A DNA stretch of 64,000 bases from Allomesorhizobium camelthorni (GCF_011045125.1 NZ_JAAKZF010000020.1:18702-82701); one strand, 5' to 3'; shown: positions 45,528-55,753, counted from the stretch's first letter. The notes: generated by a model from the sequence alone, not told the origin. Numbers and translations are program-made.

Positions 45528-46784
45528 ATGCATTTTGAAAGCATGAGGACGAGGCAGGCTACCCGCAATCTGCCGTTGCGTGGCGCTGCCCGTAGCTTGA
45601 TGCTCGCCTTGTTCTTGGCTTTGCAGGCCGCGTTATCCTTCGCCGAAGCCGCGCCGCTGGAAGCACGTGATTTCAAGATGGCCGGCGATGCAACGCGCAT
45701 GCGTGTGGTCCTGAATTTCGACGGCGAACCCAACCCCCAATGGCTTCTGTTGCGCGCGCCGCATCGTCTCGTCCTGGATCTCCCGGAGACGAAATTCCTT
45801 TTACATCCCGATGAGTTGAAGGCGGCCGGTTTGGTCAAGGATGTGCGCTACGGGCACCTGCAAGAGGGCAAATCGCGGCTGATTCTAACATCGAAGGGAC
45901 CATTCACCGTCGAGAGGCTTGACGTCCTGAAGAACGAAGACGGGCCAGGATATCGGCTGGTGGTGGATCTTATCGCCGCGTCTGACAGGCAATTCGAGGA
46001 GGCGCTCGCGGTGCAGTCGCAGACCACCGGCGCAACAGTCGCCACCCCGAAGAGCGATCGCCTGGGCAAGGCTCCCGCCGCCGCCGATGCGGCGCGGCCC
46101 TTTACTATTGTCATCGATCCCGGACATGGCGGCATCGACGGCGGAGCCAAGGGCAGCAGCGGGACGGAGGAGAAGACGATCACGCTGGCCTTTGCGCTGG
46201 AACTGAAGGCGAAGCTCGCCTCCACCGGCAAATACGACGTGCACATGACCCGGCAGAAAGACGAGTTCCTGCGCCTCGACGATCGGGTGCGAATCGCACG
46301 CCAGCACGAAGCGGATCTGTTCATATCCATTCATGCCGATACGATCCGCCTGAAGGGCATTCGCGGCGCGACCGTCTACACCGTTTCAGATAAGGCATCC
46401 GATGAGGAGGCCGAGGCGCTGGCGATACGCGAAAACCTGTCGGATCAACTCGCCGGAATGGAGATCGAGGGCGAGAAACAGGAGGTCGCCGATATTCTGG
46501 TCGATCTGATCCGCCGCGAGACGCACAGTTTCTCGATCCGGTTCGCCCGTTCGCTGATCGGCGAGTTGTCGAACAGCGTCGGACTGATCAACAATCCTCA
46601 TCGCTTCGCCGGCTTCAAGGTGCTCAAGGCGCCGGACGTGCCTTCTGTCCTGGTCGAGCTTGGCTATATGTCGAATCCCAAGGACGAGGCGCAATTGCGC
46701 GACCCCGACTGGCGTGGCAAGGCTGCGACGAGCATCTCCAACGCCATCGCAGCTTTTGCCGCGGCACGATCGGTAGGCGGGTGA
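45528..46784 (+). CDS. N-acetylmuramoyl-L-alanine amidase with AMIN domain (AmiC-like)
   Basis: A ~418-residue cell-wall hydrolase. After a signal peptide (RSLMLALFLALQAALSF, SFAEAAP) comes an AMIN domain (ARDFKMAGDATRMRVVLNF to about residue 160), a short linker, and an Amidase_3 domain: VIDPGHGGIDGGAKG (zinc His), ISIHADTIRLKGI, and VLVELGYMSNPKDE with the catalytic Glu. It cleaves the amide bond between the stem peptide and glycan at septation. The start ATG 45528 follows AGGGTGG; 45543 is an alternative. PBP1A follows. Confidence 0.93.
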   Translation: MHFESMRTRQATRNLPLRGAARSLMLALFLALQAALSFAEAAPLEARDFKMAGDATRMRVVLNFDGEPNPQWLLLRAPHRLVLDLPETKFLLHPDELKAAGLVKDVRYGHLQEGKSRLILTSKGPFTVERLDVLKNEDGPGYRLVVDLIAASDRQFEEALAVQSQTTGATVATPKSDRLGKAPAAADAARPFTIVIDPGHGGIDGGAKGSSGTEEKTITLAFALELKAKLASTGKYDVHMTRQKDEFLRLDDRVRIARQHEADLFISIHADTIRLKGIRGATVYTVSDKASDEEAEALAIRENLSDQLAGMEIEGEKQEVADILVDLIRRETHSFSIRFARSLIGELSNSVGLINNPHRFAGFKVLKAPDVPSVLVELGYMSNPKDEAQLRDPDWRGKAATSISNAIAAFAAARSVGG

Positions 46785-47001
46785 TGTCCGGGCTTTCCGT
46801 GACAACCTGTTGCGCCGGGCGTTGCGTCGACGCCACACCACGTAGTTTAATCGCGAAGATTTTCACCACCCTCGTCATGTTGCCGCATTTTATCCACATC
46901 GGCGCGACAAGGCTGAACGCTATCGGATCGGGCATGGTTCCGCGACTTGCGGTTGTCTCTGTTTTTGCGGAGGGAAATCCCGATCTCGGACTGGAGCGGG
47001 C

Positions 47002-49443
47002 ATGATTCGGCTTATAGGTTACTTCTTCGGCATCGGCACGATGCTGGCGCTTCTGGTGGCGGGCGGCATTGCCGTCTATGTCGGCAATCTGACCAAGGGG
47101 TTGCCGGATTACGAGGTGCTCGCCAGCTACGAGCCGCCGGTGACGACGCGGGTCCACGCGTCAGACGGCGCGCTGATGGGTGAGTTCGCGCGCGAGCGCC
47201 GCCTTTATCTGCCGATCCAGGCCGTGCCCGACCGCGTCAAGGCTGCTTTCCTTTCAGCGGAAGACAAGAATTTCTACTCGCATCCGGGCGTCGATTTTGA
47301 GGGCATCATCCGTGCCGCCGTTGTCTATTTGAGAGGCGGGCCTATGACGGGCGGCTCGACGATCACGCAGCAGGTTGCAAAAAACTTTCTCCTGACCAAT
47401 GAGCGGTCGCTGGAGCGCAAGGTCAAGGAGGCGGTCCTGTCCTTCCGCATAGAGCAGGCCTATTCCAAGGACCGGATTCTCGAGCTCTATCTCAACGAGA
47501 TTTTCTTCGGCCTGGGCTCGTACGGCATTGCCGGGGCGGCACTCACCTATTTCGACAAGTCGGTAAGCGAATTGACGGTCGCGGAAGCCGCCTATATGGC
47601 GGCGCTACCCAAGGGGCCGTCGAACTACCATCCGTTCAAATATACCGACCGCGCGACCGAACGCCGTAACTGGGTGATCGACCAGATGGTCGCCAACGGC
47701 TATGTCTCACGCGAGGAAGGCGACAAGTCCAAGGCCGAACCGCTCGGCGTTACGCCCCGCCGCGGCGGAACCTACCTCTTCGCCGGCGAGTATTTCACGG
47801 AGGAAGTGCGCCGCGAAATCATCGCCCGCTATGGCGAGGACGCGCTTTACGAGGGCGGATTGTCGGTCCGCACCACGCTCGACCCGAAGATGCAGCTTGT
47901 CGCGCGCAAGGCCATGCAGAATGGCCTGTTGAAATACGACATGCTGCGCGGCTATCGCGGCCCGGTCACGACGATCGACATTTCCGGCGACTGGGCCGTG
48001 CCGCTCGGCGAGGTCAAGAACCTCGACGACGTGCCGGAATGGCGGCTGGCGGTGGTGCTCGAAAGCTCCGATGCCGGCCTGACAGTCGGCCTTCAGCCCA
48101 AGCGCAAGGCATCCGGAGCGCTCGATGATAAGCGCGAGCAGGCGACGGTCGCCAAGGAAGACATGAGCTTCGCCATGCGCCATGTCGTCGACGGCAAGCG
48201 CGTCAAGGCGGATTCACCGGCCGACGTGCTGAAACCTGGAGACGTGGTCTTCGTCGAAAAGAAGGAAGGCGAGGACGGCTATATGCTGCGCCAGCCGCCG
48301 GAAGTATCGGGGGGCATGGTGGCGATGGATCCCCATACCGGCCGCGTGCTCGCCATGGTCGGCGGCTTCTCCTATTCGCAGTCCGAGTTCAACCGCGCAA
48401 CGCAGGCGATGCGCCAGCCGGGCTCTTCGTTCAAGCCGTTCGTCTATGCCGCCGCGCTCGACAATGGCTATACGCCGGCGTCGGTCATCATGGATGGGCC
48501 GATCACCATCAGAATCGGAAACGAGGTCTGGTCGCCGAAGAATTATGACAGCAAGGCGGCCGGTCCGTCGACGTTGCGCGCTGGCATCGAGCGTTCGCGA
48601 AACCTCATGACGGTGCGGCTCGCCAATGACATGGGCATGAAGCTGGTGGCCGAATACGCCGAGCGCTTCGGCGTCTACGACAAGATGCCGCCTCACATCG
48701 CCATGTCCCTCGGCTCGGGCGAAACCACCGTCATGCGCATGGTCTCCGCCTATTCGGTGATGGCCAATGGCGGCCGGCAGATCAAGCCGTCGCTGATCGA
48801 TAGGATCCAGGACCGCTACGGCAAGACCGTGTTCAAGCATGACGAGCGCGGCTGCGAAAGCTGCGTGGCGGAGGAGTGGGCCGAGCAGGCTGAGCCGGAA
48901 CTGATCGACAATGCCGAGCAGGTGCTCGATCCGATGACCGCCTACCAGATCACCTCGATGATGGAGGGCGTCGTCACCCGTGGCACCGCCGTTACGGTAT
49001 CGGAGCTCGGCCGTCCGATCGCCGGCAAGACCGGCACGACCAATGACGAGAAGGATACCTGGTTCATGGGCTACACGCCCAATCTGGTGGTCGGCCTCTA
49101 TATGGGATTCGATCAGCCGAAAACCTTGGGCAAAGGCTCGACCGGCGGCGGTCTTGCGGCGCCGATCTTCAAGGAATTCATGGCCGAAGTGCTCAAAGGC
49201 GTTCCGCCGACTGAATTCCAGGTGCCCGAGGGCATGAAGCTCATCGCCATCAACCGCAAGACCGGCATGCAGGCCGGCGAGGGCGAGCCCGGAACGATCA
49301 TGGAAGCCTTCAAGCCCGGCACCGGCCCCGCCGACAGCTATTGGGTCATCGGCATGGGTGAGGACGGCGGCTCGATCACTGGCGAAGCGCTATCGCCGCA
49401 GGCCAGCAAGGCCATCCAGACGGGCGGCGGCGGCCTTTACTGA
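47002..49443 (+). CDS. mrcA: Bifunctional penicillin-binding protein 1A
   Basis: An 813-residue class A PBP. N-terminal membrane helix LIGYFFGIGTMLALLVAGG. The transglycosylase domain (~50-230) has the catalytic Glu in SAEDKNFYSHPGVDF, GGSTITQQVAKNF and RKVKEAVLSFRIE. An OB-like insert follows. The transpeptidase domain has the serine motif QPGSSFKPFVYAAAL, SRN (ERSRNLMTVRLAND) and KTGTTNDEKDTWFMG. It polymerises glycan and crosslinks peptidoglycan. A GGAGCGGGC site lies before the ATG, and a terminator follows. Confidence 0.96.
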   Translation: MIRLIGYFFGIGTMLALLVAGGIAVYVGNLTKGLPDYEVLASYEPPVTTRVHASDGALMGEFARERRLYLPIQAVPDRVKAAFLSAEDKNFYSHPGVDFEGIIRAAVVYLRGGPMTGGSTITQQVAKNFLLTNERSLERKVKEAVLSFRIEQAYSKDRILELYLNEIFFGLGSYGIAGAALTYFDKSVSELTVAEAAYMAALPKGPSNYHPFKYTDRATERRNWVIDQMVANGYVSREEGDKSKAEPLGVTPRRGGTYLFAGEYFTEEVRREIIARYGEDALYEGGLSVRTTLDPKMQLVARKAMQNGLLKYDMLRGYRGPVTTIDISGDWAVPLGEVKNLDDVPEWRLAVVLESSDAGLTVGLQPKRKASGALDDKREQATVAKEDMSFAMRHVVDGKRVKADSPADVLKPGDVVFVEKKEGEDGYMLRQPPEVSGGMVAMDPHTGRVLAMVGGFSYSQSEFNRATQAMRQPGSSFKPFVYAAALDNGYTPASVIMDGPITIRIGNEVWSPKNYDSKAAGPSTLRAGIERSRNLMTVRLANDMGMKLVAEYAERFGVYDKMPPHIAMSLGSGETTVMRMVSAYSVMANGGRQIKPSLIDRIQDRYGKTVFKHDERGCESCVAEEWAEQAEPELIDNAEQVLDPMTAYQITSMMEGVVTRGTAVTVSELGRPIAGKTGTTNDEKDTWFMGYTPNLVVGLYMGFDQPKTLGKGSTGGGLAAPIFKEFMAEVLKGVPPTEFQVPEGMKLIAINRKTGMQAGEGEPGTIMEAFKPGTGPADSYWVIGMGEDGGSITGEALSPQASKAIQTGGGGLY

Positions 49444-49462
49444 TCTCCAACCCGCATCGAAT

Positions 49463-49490
49463 AAATGGGCCGGCCCGCGCCGGCCCATTT
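49463..49490 (+). terminator. Terminator after PBP1A
   Basis: AAATGGGCCGG (49463-49473) with CCGGCCCATTT (49480-49490), a perfect 11-bp stem, followed by TGCTTT. It separates PBP1A from prfB. Confidence 0.75.
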
Positions 49491-49569
49491 TGCTTTACAG
49501 CCCGCGGACGCCTCCCTATGTTCCGCGCCAACCCGAACCGGCATCACAATATCAGGACAAATACCTGCC

Positions 49570-50701
49570 ATGCGCGCTGAAACGGAAAAGCTCGTCGACG
49601 AAATCAAGCAGGCCATAAGCCTGCTGAGGAGGCATCTTTGACTGGGACGAGGCCCTGAAACGTCTCGAATATCTCAATATGCGCGCGGAGGATTCGAGCC
49701 TCTGGAACGACCCGCAGGAAGCGCAGAAATTGATGCGCGAACGCCAGAACCTTGATGACGGTATCACTTCCGTCAAAAGGCTGTCGCAGGCGCTTGCCGA
49801 CAATGTCGACCTCATTGAAATGGGCGAGGAGGAGGGCGACGCCGACATCATCGCCGAGGCGGAAACCGCCATCCGTTCGCTTTCCGGGGAGATCAAGGCC
49901 CGCCAGATCGAGACCCTGCTTTCGGGCGAAGCCGACGCCAACGACACCTATCTCGAAGTTCACGCCGGCGCCGGCGGCACGGAAAGCCAGGACTGGGCGT
50001 CGATGCTGCTGCGCATGTACACGCGCTGGGCCGAACGGCGGCGGTTCAAGGTCGAGGTGCTGGAAGTCCACGACGGCGAAGAGGCAGGCATCAAGTCCGC
50101 CACTGTGATGATCAAGGGCCACAATGCCTATGGCTGGCTGAAGACCGAGTCCGGCGTCCACCGGCTGGTGCGTATCTCGCCCTATGACTCGAACGCCCGC
50201 CGCCACACGTCGTTCGCCAGCGTCTGGGTCTATCCGGTCATCGACGATTCCATCGACATCGACGTCAGCGAATCCGATGTGCGCATCGACACCTACCGCG
50301 CGTCGGGCTCGGGTGGCCAGCACGTCAACACCACCGACTCGGCCGTGCGCATCACGCATCTCGCGACCGGAATCGCGGTCGCCTGCCAGGCCGAGCGCTC
50401 GCAGCACAAGAACAAGGCGAAGGCCTGGGAGATGCTGCGCTCAAGGCTATATGAGGAAGAGCTCAAGAAGCGCGAGGCCGCCGCAAGCGCGACCGAGGCG
50501 GCCAAGACCGATATCGGCTGGGGCCACCAGATCCGCTCCTATGTGTTGCAGCCCTACCAACTGGTGAAGGATCTGCGCACCGGAGTGGAAAGCACCAGCC
50601 CTTCCGATGTGCTTGACGGCGACCTCGACGATTTCATGGAAGCGTCGCTGTCGCATCGCATCGAAGGTTCGGCCGGGCAGCCCGTCGCCGACATAGATTG
50701 A
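49570..50701 (+). CDS. prfB: Peptide chain release factor 2, made by programmed +1 frameshift
   Basis: Coding sequence joins 49570-49638 and 49640-50701 (376 residues). The first frame encodes [23 protein letters not shown] sequence and meets TGA at 49639-49641; ribosomes slip +1 on CTT-TGA-C and continue with [10 protein letters not shown]. The body has the release-factor GGQ motif in [18 protein letters not shown] and the stop-codon reading loop [11 protein letters not shown]2 reads UGA and UAA, and the frameshift makes its level self-limiting: little RF2, more slippage. The tail ends SVSHRIE-like, before an acidic end. Confidence 0.97.
49627..49642 (+). promoter_or_regulatory. RF2 programmed frameshift site
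   Basis: An internal Shine-Dalgarno AGGAGG (49627-49632), three bases, then CTT-TGA-C (49636-49642). The arrangement is that of E. coli prfB (AGGGGG-TAT-CTT-TGA-C) with a stronger anti-SD match. Confidence 0.95.
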
Positions 50702-50958
50702 CCCTTCCGCCACGCGGCGGAGGAGAAGCATCGACGAATTTCAGCCGCGGACGCACCTGGCTCAAGCCTCCTCCAAGGGGCGGGAGCGGGGTCGCTCAGT
50801 CTTGACCGGGATTGTCGGATAAGAACATGCCGCCGCCGCTCGGGGTCCAGGGAACCGGAAGTGGGCAATCACGTTAAGATGCTGGTAACCACATGGGCGC
50901 AAGCTCAGGTGACCACTTAGGTGCAGCTTCTGGGAGGAGGCAACTGTGGAAAACAACC

Positions 50959-51312
50959 ATGTTTTGCTCGATACTCCCCTCCTTGCCCGCCGGTCTGGCC
51001 GGTGCGGCCGCATCTCTCATCCTGTCCTTGTCAGTTCCCGCATTCGCCCATGACGCGATACCGACCGCCGCGCAACCGAACGGCTGGAAATATCCATTCT
51101 CCTGCTGTTCGGGTTACGATTGCCGCGAAGTGCCCGGCAAGGCGATCAGCGAGCGCCCGGAAGGCTATGTCATAGAAGGCACGGGCGAAGTCGTCGCATA
51201 TTCCGATGCGCGCCTGAAAAATTCGCCGGACGGCCAGTTCCACTGGTGTTCGGTGGCCGGCGCCAGCGACGGCAGGACCATCTGCCTGTTCGTTCCGCCG
51301 CGTTCGTACTGA
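50959..51312 (+). CDS. Hypothetical secreted, cysteine-containing protein
   Basis: A ~117-residue exported protein. Signal peptide ~1-33 (LAGAAASLILSLSVPAFA), then a small domain containing PFSCCSGYDCREV and FHWCSVAGAS with four to five cysteines likely forming disulfides, ending CLFVPPRSY. The start is uncertain: ATG 50959 is used, but GGAGGAGG sits far upstream, near a CTG; the frame opens at 50893. I do not recognise a named family, although it is of a common rhizobial small-protein type. Confidence 0.6.
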   Translation: MFCSILPSLPAGLAGAAASLILSLSVPAFAHDAIPTAAQPNGWKYPFSCCSGYDCREVPGKAISERPEGYVIEGTGEVVAYSDARLKNSPDGQFHWCSVAGASDGRTICLFVPPRSY

Positions 51313-51615
51313 GCACGTCGCCATCCTGGACCGACGCCGTCAGGATGGACCGGTGATGGTCGGCTGGGTTATCCCAAGGCGTGAACCTCGCGCATCATCG
51401 GAAAGACGTGGCTTGGCGATTATCGGAAGCTGCCACTGCGCAGTCGAAGTGGTGGTGATCGACGGCAAGAACCTCTGGGGACAACCTGTCCGCCTTGGCG
51501 GCCGGAATCGCGGGCGAGCATTGACCGCTTTTCGCCGCAATTCATGTTACAAGCAAATCCGAAGGGCGGCGCGACTCGCGAGCCTGCGGGGACAATTCAG
51601 GAGAGGGATCACCGA
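51313..51615. other. Intergenic region before the OmpA gene
   Basis: Nothing supported in 303 bp. A plus-strand frame (51353-51619) contains SCHCAVEVVV-like residues that faintly recall a GFA motif, but it lacks family structure and a ribosome site. An upstream promoter of the OmpA gene is expected here. Confidence 0.45.
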
Positions 51616-52272
51616 ATGAGCAGAAAATGGATTGCCGCGCTGGCCGCGACGGCGTTTTTGGGCGCGTGCACGACGGACCCGTATACCGGCGAGCAGAAGG
51701 TTTCCAACACGGCGGGCGGCGCGGCACTCGGCGCCGGCCTTGGCGCGCTGGCCGGCATGGCGGTGGGCGGCAGCTCCAACGCGCAGCGCAACGCGGTGCT
51801 GATCGGGGCGGGCGTCGGCGCGCTGGCCGGCGGCGCGATCGGCGCGACCATGGACCGCAATGAGGCCGAACTCAGGGCGCAGCTCCAAGGCACTGGCGTC
51901 AGCGTCACACGCGCCGGCGACCAGATCATCCTCAATATGCCGTCCGACATTACCTTCGGCGTCGACCAGGATTCGATCAAGCCGGGATTCTATCAGACCC
52001 TGAACTCGGTCGCCCTGGTGCTCAACAGATACCAGCAGACGATCGTCGATGTGTTCGGCCACACCGATTCGACCGGCAGCGCCGAGCACAATCTCGACCT
52101 GTCGCAGCGCCGGGCTTTGTCGGTTGCCAATTATCTGAGCGCTCAGGGCGTCGATTCGCGGCGCTTCGCGGTCACCGGCTTCGGCAAGACGAGGCCGATC
52201 GCCTCGAACGCCACGGCCGAGGGACGGGCCCAGAACCGCCGCGTGGAAATCCAGCTTTCGCCGCTGACCTGA
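51616..52272 (+). CDS. OmpA family outer-membrane lipoprotein (YiaD-like)
   Basis: A 218-residue protein with a lipobox (ALAATAFLGAC, Cys18) for lipid attachment. A glycine-zipper region follows (ALGAGLGALAGMAVGG and IGAGVGALAGGAIGA), then an OmpA C-terminal peptidoglycan-binding domain: VDVFGHTDSTGSAEHN, LSQRRALSVANYL, and RAQNRRVEIQL. AGGAGAGGG lies upstream of the ATG. It anchors the outer membrane to the wall. A terminator follows. Confidence 0.93.
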   Translation: MSRKWIAALAATAFLGACTTDPYTGEQKVSNTAGGAALGAGLGALAGMAVGGSSNAQRNAVLIGAGVGALAGGAIGATMDRNEAELRAQLQGTGVSVTRAGDQIILNMPSDITFGVDQDSIKPGFYQTLNSVALVLNRYQQTIVDVFGHTDSTGSAEHNLDLSQRRALSVANYLSAQGVDSRRFAVTGFGKTRPIASNATAEGRAQNRRVEIQLSPLT

Positions 52273-52301
52273 TTTCAGGTGCGGCCAAAGCGCCGAAACA
52301 G

Positions 52302-52329
52302 AAAAGGCCCGCATCACTGCGGGCCTTTT
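52302..52329. terminator. Bidirectional terminator between OmpA and rhlE genes
   Basis: AAAAGGCCCGCA (52302-52313), TCAC loop, TGCGGGCCTTTT (52318-52329): a perfect 12-bp stem with A and T tracts on both sides, then TTCATTTTT. The best bidirectional terminator in the window. Confidence 0.9.
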
Positions 52330-52353
52330 TCATTTTTGCGAAAGCGGTGAGTA

Positions 52354-53928
52354 TCAGACCTTGCCGGCGACCCGCATGAAGGCCGGCATATCGTCGCCAA
52401 ACCCGACCGTTCCGTCATTGTCTTCCTGGCGCTGGCGGGCATTCCGATCGTCCCGGCGCGGGCGTTCCTGGCGGTCGCCGCGCGGCTGATCGGCGCGTTC
52501 CGGCCGGGCCTTGCGCTCGGCATTCTCCGCCTTGATTGCGTCCCTGCGGGCGGGCCGTTCGTCATTGTCGGCGATCACCGGCTCGGAACGGAGTTCCGGC
52601 TGATGCTGCGCTTTTTCCTCGGCGGGCTTGGGTTCCGCGGAGCGCGGGCGGCGTTCGCCGCGCGGCTTGCGCTCGCCGTCGTCCTTGCGGCCGCTGCGGC
52701 GGGGCGCGCCGGCTCCGCGCCCGCGGCGCGGCGCCTCGTCCTCGGACTCGGATGCAACGACCGTCGAAAGATCGCCGTCGTGCCACTCGATCTTAAGCCC
52801 GGTCAACCTCTCGATGGCGTCGACATACTTCGTATCGGACTTCGTGACGATGGTGAAAGCCTTGCCCAGCCGTCCGGCGCGGCCGGTGCGGCCGATGCGG
52901 TGGACATAATCCTCGGCGTGGATCGGCACATCGTAATTGAAAACGTGGCTGACCTCGGGAATGTCGAGCCCGCGCGCCGCGACATCCGAGGCGACGAGCA
53001 GCTTCAGCTTGCCGTCGCGGAAATTGGACAGCATCTGCATGCGCGCGCGCTGGTCCATGTCGCCATGCAGCGCGCCGGCGTCGAAATCGTACTTGACCAG
53101 CGAGCGGAACAGTTCGGCGACTTCGACCTTGCGGTTGCAGAAAATGATCGCGTTCTTCAGCCCGTCGGCTTCGGCATTGATGAGGTTGCGCAGCGTTTCG
53201 CGCTTGTCCCACGGCTTTGGTCCGGACTTGACCAGCCGCTGGGTGATGTTGGTGCCGGTCGAGGCAGCCTTGGAAACTTCCACGCGCACCGGCGCGTGCA
53301 GGAATTTCTCGGTCAGCTTGGTGATTTCCGGCGGCATCGTCGCCGAGAAGAACAGCGTCTGGCGCGTGAACGGGATCATCTCGCAGATGCGCTCGATGTC
53401 GGGGATGAAGCCCATGTCGAGCATGCGGTCGGCCTCGTCAATGACGAGGATTTCCACGCCGTTCAGCAGCAGCTTGCCGCGCTCGCGATGATCGAGCAGG
53501 CGGCCCGGGGTCGCGATGAGCACGTCCGCGCCGCGCTCCAGCTTCTTTTCCTGCTCGTCGAAAGACACGCCGCCGATGAGGAGCGCGATGTTGAGCTTGT
53601 GGTTCTTGCCGTAGCGGGTGAAGTTTTCCTCGACCTGCGCGGCGAGTTCGCGCGTCGGCTCCAGGATCAGGGTGCGCGGCATGCGGGCGCGGGCGCGGCC
53701 CTTTTCGAGCCGCGTCAGCATCGGCAGCACGAAGGAGGCGGTCTTGCCGGTGCCGGTCTGGGCGATGCCGAGCACATCCTTGCCCTGCAAGGCGTGCGGA
53801 ATCGCGCCGAGCTGGATAGGGGTCGGCACGGTGTAGCCCGCGTCGGTGACTGCGGAAAGGACTTTCGGCGACAGGCCGAGGTCCGCGAAGGTCAACGCTT
53901 CTTGAGCGATCTGGTTGTCTGAGGACAA
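52354..53928 (-). CDS. rhlE: DEAD-box ATP-dependent RNA helicase (RhlE type)
   Basis: A 524-residue helicase. Motifs: Q-motif FADLGLSPKVLSAVTDAGY, AQTGTGKTASFVLPML (motif I), PTRELAAQVEE (Ia), VIDEADRMLDMGF (II), FFSATMPPEI (III), DVAARGLDIPEVSHVFNYDVP and HRIGRTGRAG (V-VI). The last ~130 residues are an RG/KP-rich basic tail typical of RhlE, for RNA binding and degradosome contacts. Roles include ribosome assembly and RNA decay, often in the cold. A 257-bp gap upstream may include a long leader. Confidence 0.93.
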   Translation of the reverse strand: MSSDNQIAQEALTFADLGLSPKVLSAVTDAGYTVPTPIQLGAIPHALQGKDVLGIAQTGTGKTASFVLPMLTRLEKGRARARMPRTLILEPTRELAAQVEENFTRYGKNHKLNIALLIGGVSFDEQEKKLERGADVLIATPGRLLDHRERGKLLLNGVEILVIDEADRMLDMGFIPDIERICEMIPFTRQTLFFSATMPPEITKLTEKFLHAPVRVEVSKAASTGTNITQRLVKSGPKPWDKRETLRNLINAEADGLKNAIIFCNRKVEVAELFRSLVKYDFDAGALHGDMDQRARMQMLSNFRDGKLKLLVASDVAARGLDIPEVSHVFNYDVPIHAEDYVHRIGRTGRAGRLGKAFTIVTKSDTKYVDAIERLTGLKIEWHDGDLSTVVASESEDEAPRRGRGAGAPRRSGRKDDGERKPRGERRPRSAEPKPAEEKAQHQPELRSEPVIADNDERPARRDAIKAENAERKARPERADQPRGDRQERPRRDDRNARQRQEDNDGTVGFGDDMPAFMRVAGKV

Positions 53929-54185
53929 GTTTCTTGGCTGCTTTGGCTGGTTAGGGGCGCGGCGGGATTGTCCGCGGCAGACGGAGGCCGACTGCGATAT
54001 TGCATCGCGATATGCCTAAGTCCACGATTTGTCAACCGAACTCGGCTTTGCTGGAGCATTGGCCGTGTTCCTATGCTTAATCGCCCACGTTTTCATCTCT
54101 TCGACCGCTTAATGCGACATGGATGGCAAGGTTCCGCAACGTCACCCGTTTTCTTCCGCCTTCCGGCATTCAGGAGATCTGCCGC

Positions 54186-54959
54186 TCAGTAGCGGAATTG
54201 CTCCGTCAGGATGCGCTCGTTCCAGGAGTGGCCGGCGTCGAAGAGCAACGTAGCGGTTGCATCCCGCGATTCCCGCACGGTGACGGTGACCACCGACTTC
54301 ACCTCGGTGTGGTCAGCAACCGCATTCACCGGACGCTTGCCGTGCTCCAGCAAGTCGAAACGAACGACGGAGTTCTTCGACACCAGCGCACCACGCCAGC
54401 GGCGGGGCCGGAACGGGCTGACCGGGGTGAGGGCGAGCAGGGGCGCGTCCAGCGGCAGGATCGGGCCGTGGGCGGAGAGGTTGTAGGCGGTCGAGCCCGC
54501 TGGCGTCGCCACCATCACGCCATCGCAGACCAGTTCCTCGAGCCGGATGTTGCCGTCGATGGTGATGCGGACCTTGGCGGCCTGGTAGGACTGGCGAAAC
54601 AGCGACACCTCGTTGATGGCGAGAGCGTGCGCGGTCGAGCCGTCGGCGCCGATCGTGTCCATCTCCAGTGGCCGGATTGTCTCGGCTGCCGCAGCGGCGA
54701 TGCGCTCGGGCAGTTCGTCCTCATGATATTCGTTCATCAGGAAGCCGATGGTGCCACGGTTCATGCCGTAGACCTGCTTGCCGGTGCTCATCGTCTCGCG
54801 CAGCGTCTGAAGCAGAAAACCGTCACCGCCGAGCGCCACGATCACGTCGGCCTGGTCGACCGGAGTGTGCCCGTAGCGTGCGGATAGGCGCGCGGCAGCC
54901 TGCTCGGCGTCGGCCGCGTCCGACGAGGTGAAAGCAAATGTCTTCCTGGCCTTGTTCAT
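54186..54959 (-). CDS. nadK: NAD kinase
   Basis: A 257-residue enzyme. The GGDG motif is in [13 protein letters not shown], with the NE-x-S motif in INEVSLFRQ, and the glycine-rich segment [14 protein letters not shown]. It phosphorylates NAD to NADP. The ATG at 54957-54959 is the family's N-terminus ([13 protein letters not shown]); a longer frame to 55094 is antisense to the GFA gene start. It lies downstream of the helicase with 257 bp, on the same strand. Confidence 0.95.
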   Translation of the reverse strand: MNKARKTFAFTSSDAADAEQAAARLSARYGHTPVDQADVIVALGGDGFLLQTLRETMSTGKQVYGMNRGTIGFLMNEYHEDELPERIAAAAAETIRPLEMDTIGADGSTAHALAINEVSLFRQSYQAAKVRITIDGNIRLEELVCDGVMVATPAGSTAYNLSAHGPILPLDAPLLALTPVSPFRPRRWRGALVSKNSVVRFDLLEHGKRPVNAVADHTEVKSVVTVTVRESRDATATLLFDAGHSWNERILTEQFRY

Positions 54960-55092
54960 CGATCCGGCCTTTTGCCCTCGCCACGCCGCAAGCGGGGTAG
55001 CATGCGGCCCGCCATCTGCAAAGGGAGCCCCTTCTTCGAAGTGGCATTCGCGGTTAACATCCGGGAAGTTGCTTCCAGAGGAGATCCCGCGC

Positions 55093-55497
55093 ATGAGGAT
55101 AGACGGTTCATGTCATTGCGGTCACGTGCGTTACGAGGCGACCGTCGACCCACAAAAGGTCACCATCTGCCATTGCACCGATTGCCAGGTGCTCACCGGC
55201 ACAGCGTTTCGCGTCACCGTTCCCGTGCCCGAAAGCCAGTTCAGGCTGACGGCCGCGGAGCCGAAAAACTACATAAAGACGGCCGAAAGCGGCGCAAAGC
55301 GCGCGCAGGCATTCTGCCCCGAATGCGGCTCGCCGATCTACGCGACGTCGGTAGGCGAAGGGCCGAAGGTTTATGGCGTGCGCGTCGGTACGGCGAGGCA
55401 ACGCGACCAGCTCGTGCCGACGCGCCAGGTCTGGCACAGATCGGCGCTGCACTGGCTGCCTGACCTGAACGAGATCGAGGCTATCGAGAAAGGCTGA
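55093..55497 (+). CDS. GFA (CENP-V) family protein
   Basis: A 134-residue protein starting at ATG 55093. Zinc ligands of the GFA fold: [11 protein letters not shown] near residue 7, [15 protein letters not shown], and [10 protein letters not shown]. This family includes glutathione-dependent formaldehyde-activating enzyme Gfa, but most members are of unknown function; the link to formaldehyde is not safe. It is divergent from nadK and followed by a tRNA on the other strand. Confidence 0.92.
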   Translation: MRIDGSCHCGHVRYEATVDPQKVTICHCTDCQVLTGTAFRVTVPVPESQFRLTAAEPKNYIKTAESGAKRAQAFCPECGSPIYATSVGEGPKVYGVRVGTARQRDQLVPTRQVWHRSALHWLPDLNEIEAIEKG

Positions 55498-55513
55498 CGG
55501 GCGGGCAGAGTGC

Positions 55514-55589
55514 TGGTGCCCCCGGACGGGATCGAACCGCCGACCTTCGGTTTACAAAACCGCTGCTCTACCAGCTGAGCTACAAGGGC
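55514..55589 (-). tRNA. tRNA-Thr (anticodon TGT)
   Basis: 76 bases including an encoded CCA. The minus strand shows D-arm AGCTCAGCTGGTAGAGCA, anticodon stem CGGTT...AACCG with TTTGTAA loop (anticodon TGT, 55554-55556), and T-arm GGCGGTTCGATCCCGTC with GTTCGAT loop. The acceptor stem GCCCTTG pairs with CGGGGGC through two G-T pairs. Discriminator A. It decodes ACN threonine codons, chiefly ACA. Confidence 0.97.
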
Positions 55590-55753
55590 GCGGGGCTCCG
55601 GTTATCATATCTGCTGCGCCAGTAAAGACCAAAGTCGCGACTGGAATCGGGCGCAGGCTGCGCTCGGCCGTTGAAAGCGGCGTGCCCGACTACAAATCCG
55701 CCCGATATCCACCATATCAAATGCGAGTGAACACGGTTCCGTGGAGCCAGCCA

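Noticed and set aside
51353..51619. Possible GFA-like gene remnant (SCHCAVEVV)
   Set aside because: Only one short cysteine motif; no second zinc-binding pair, no strand pattern and no ribosome site.
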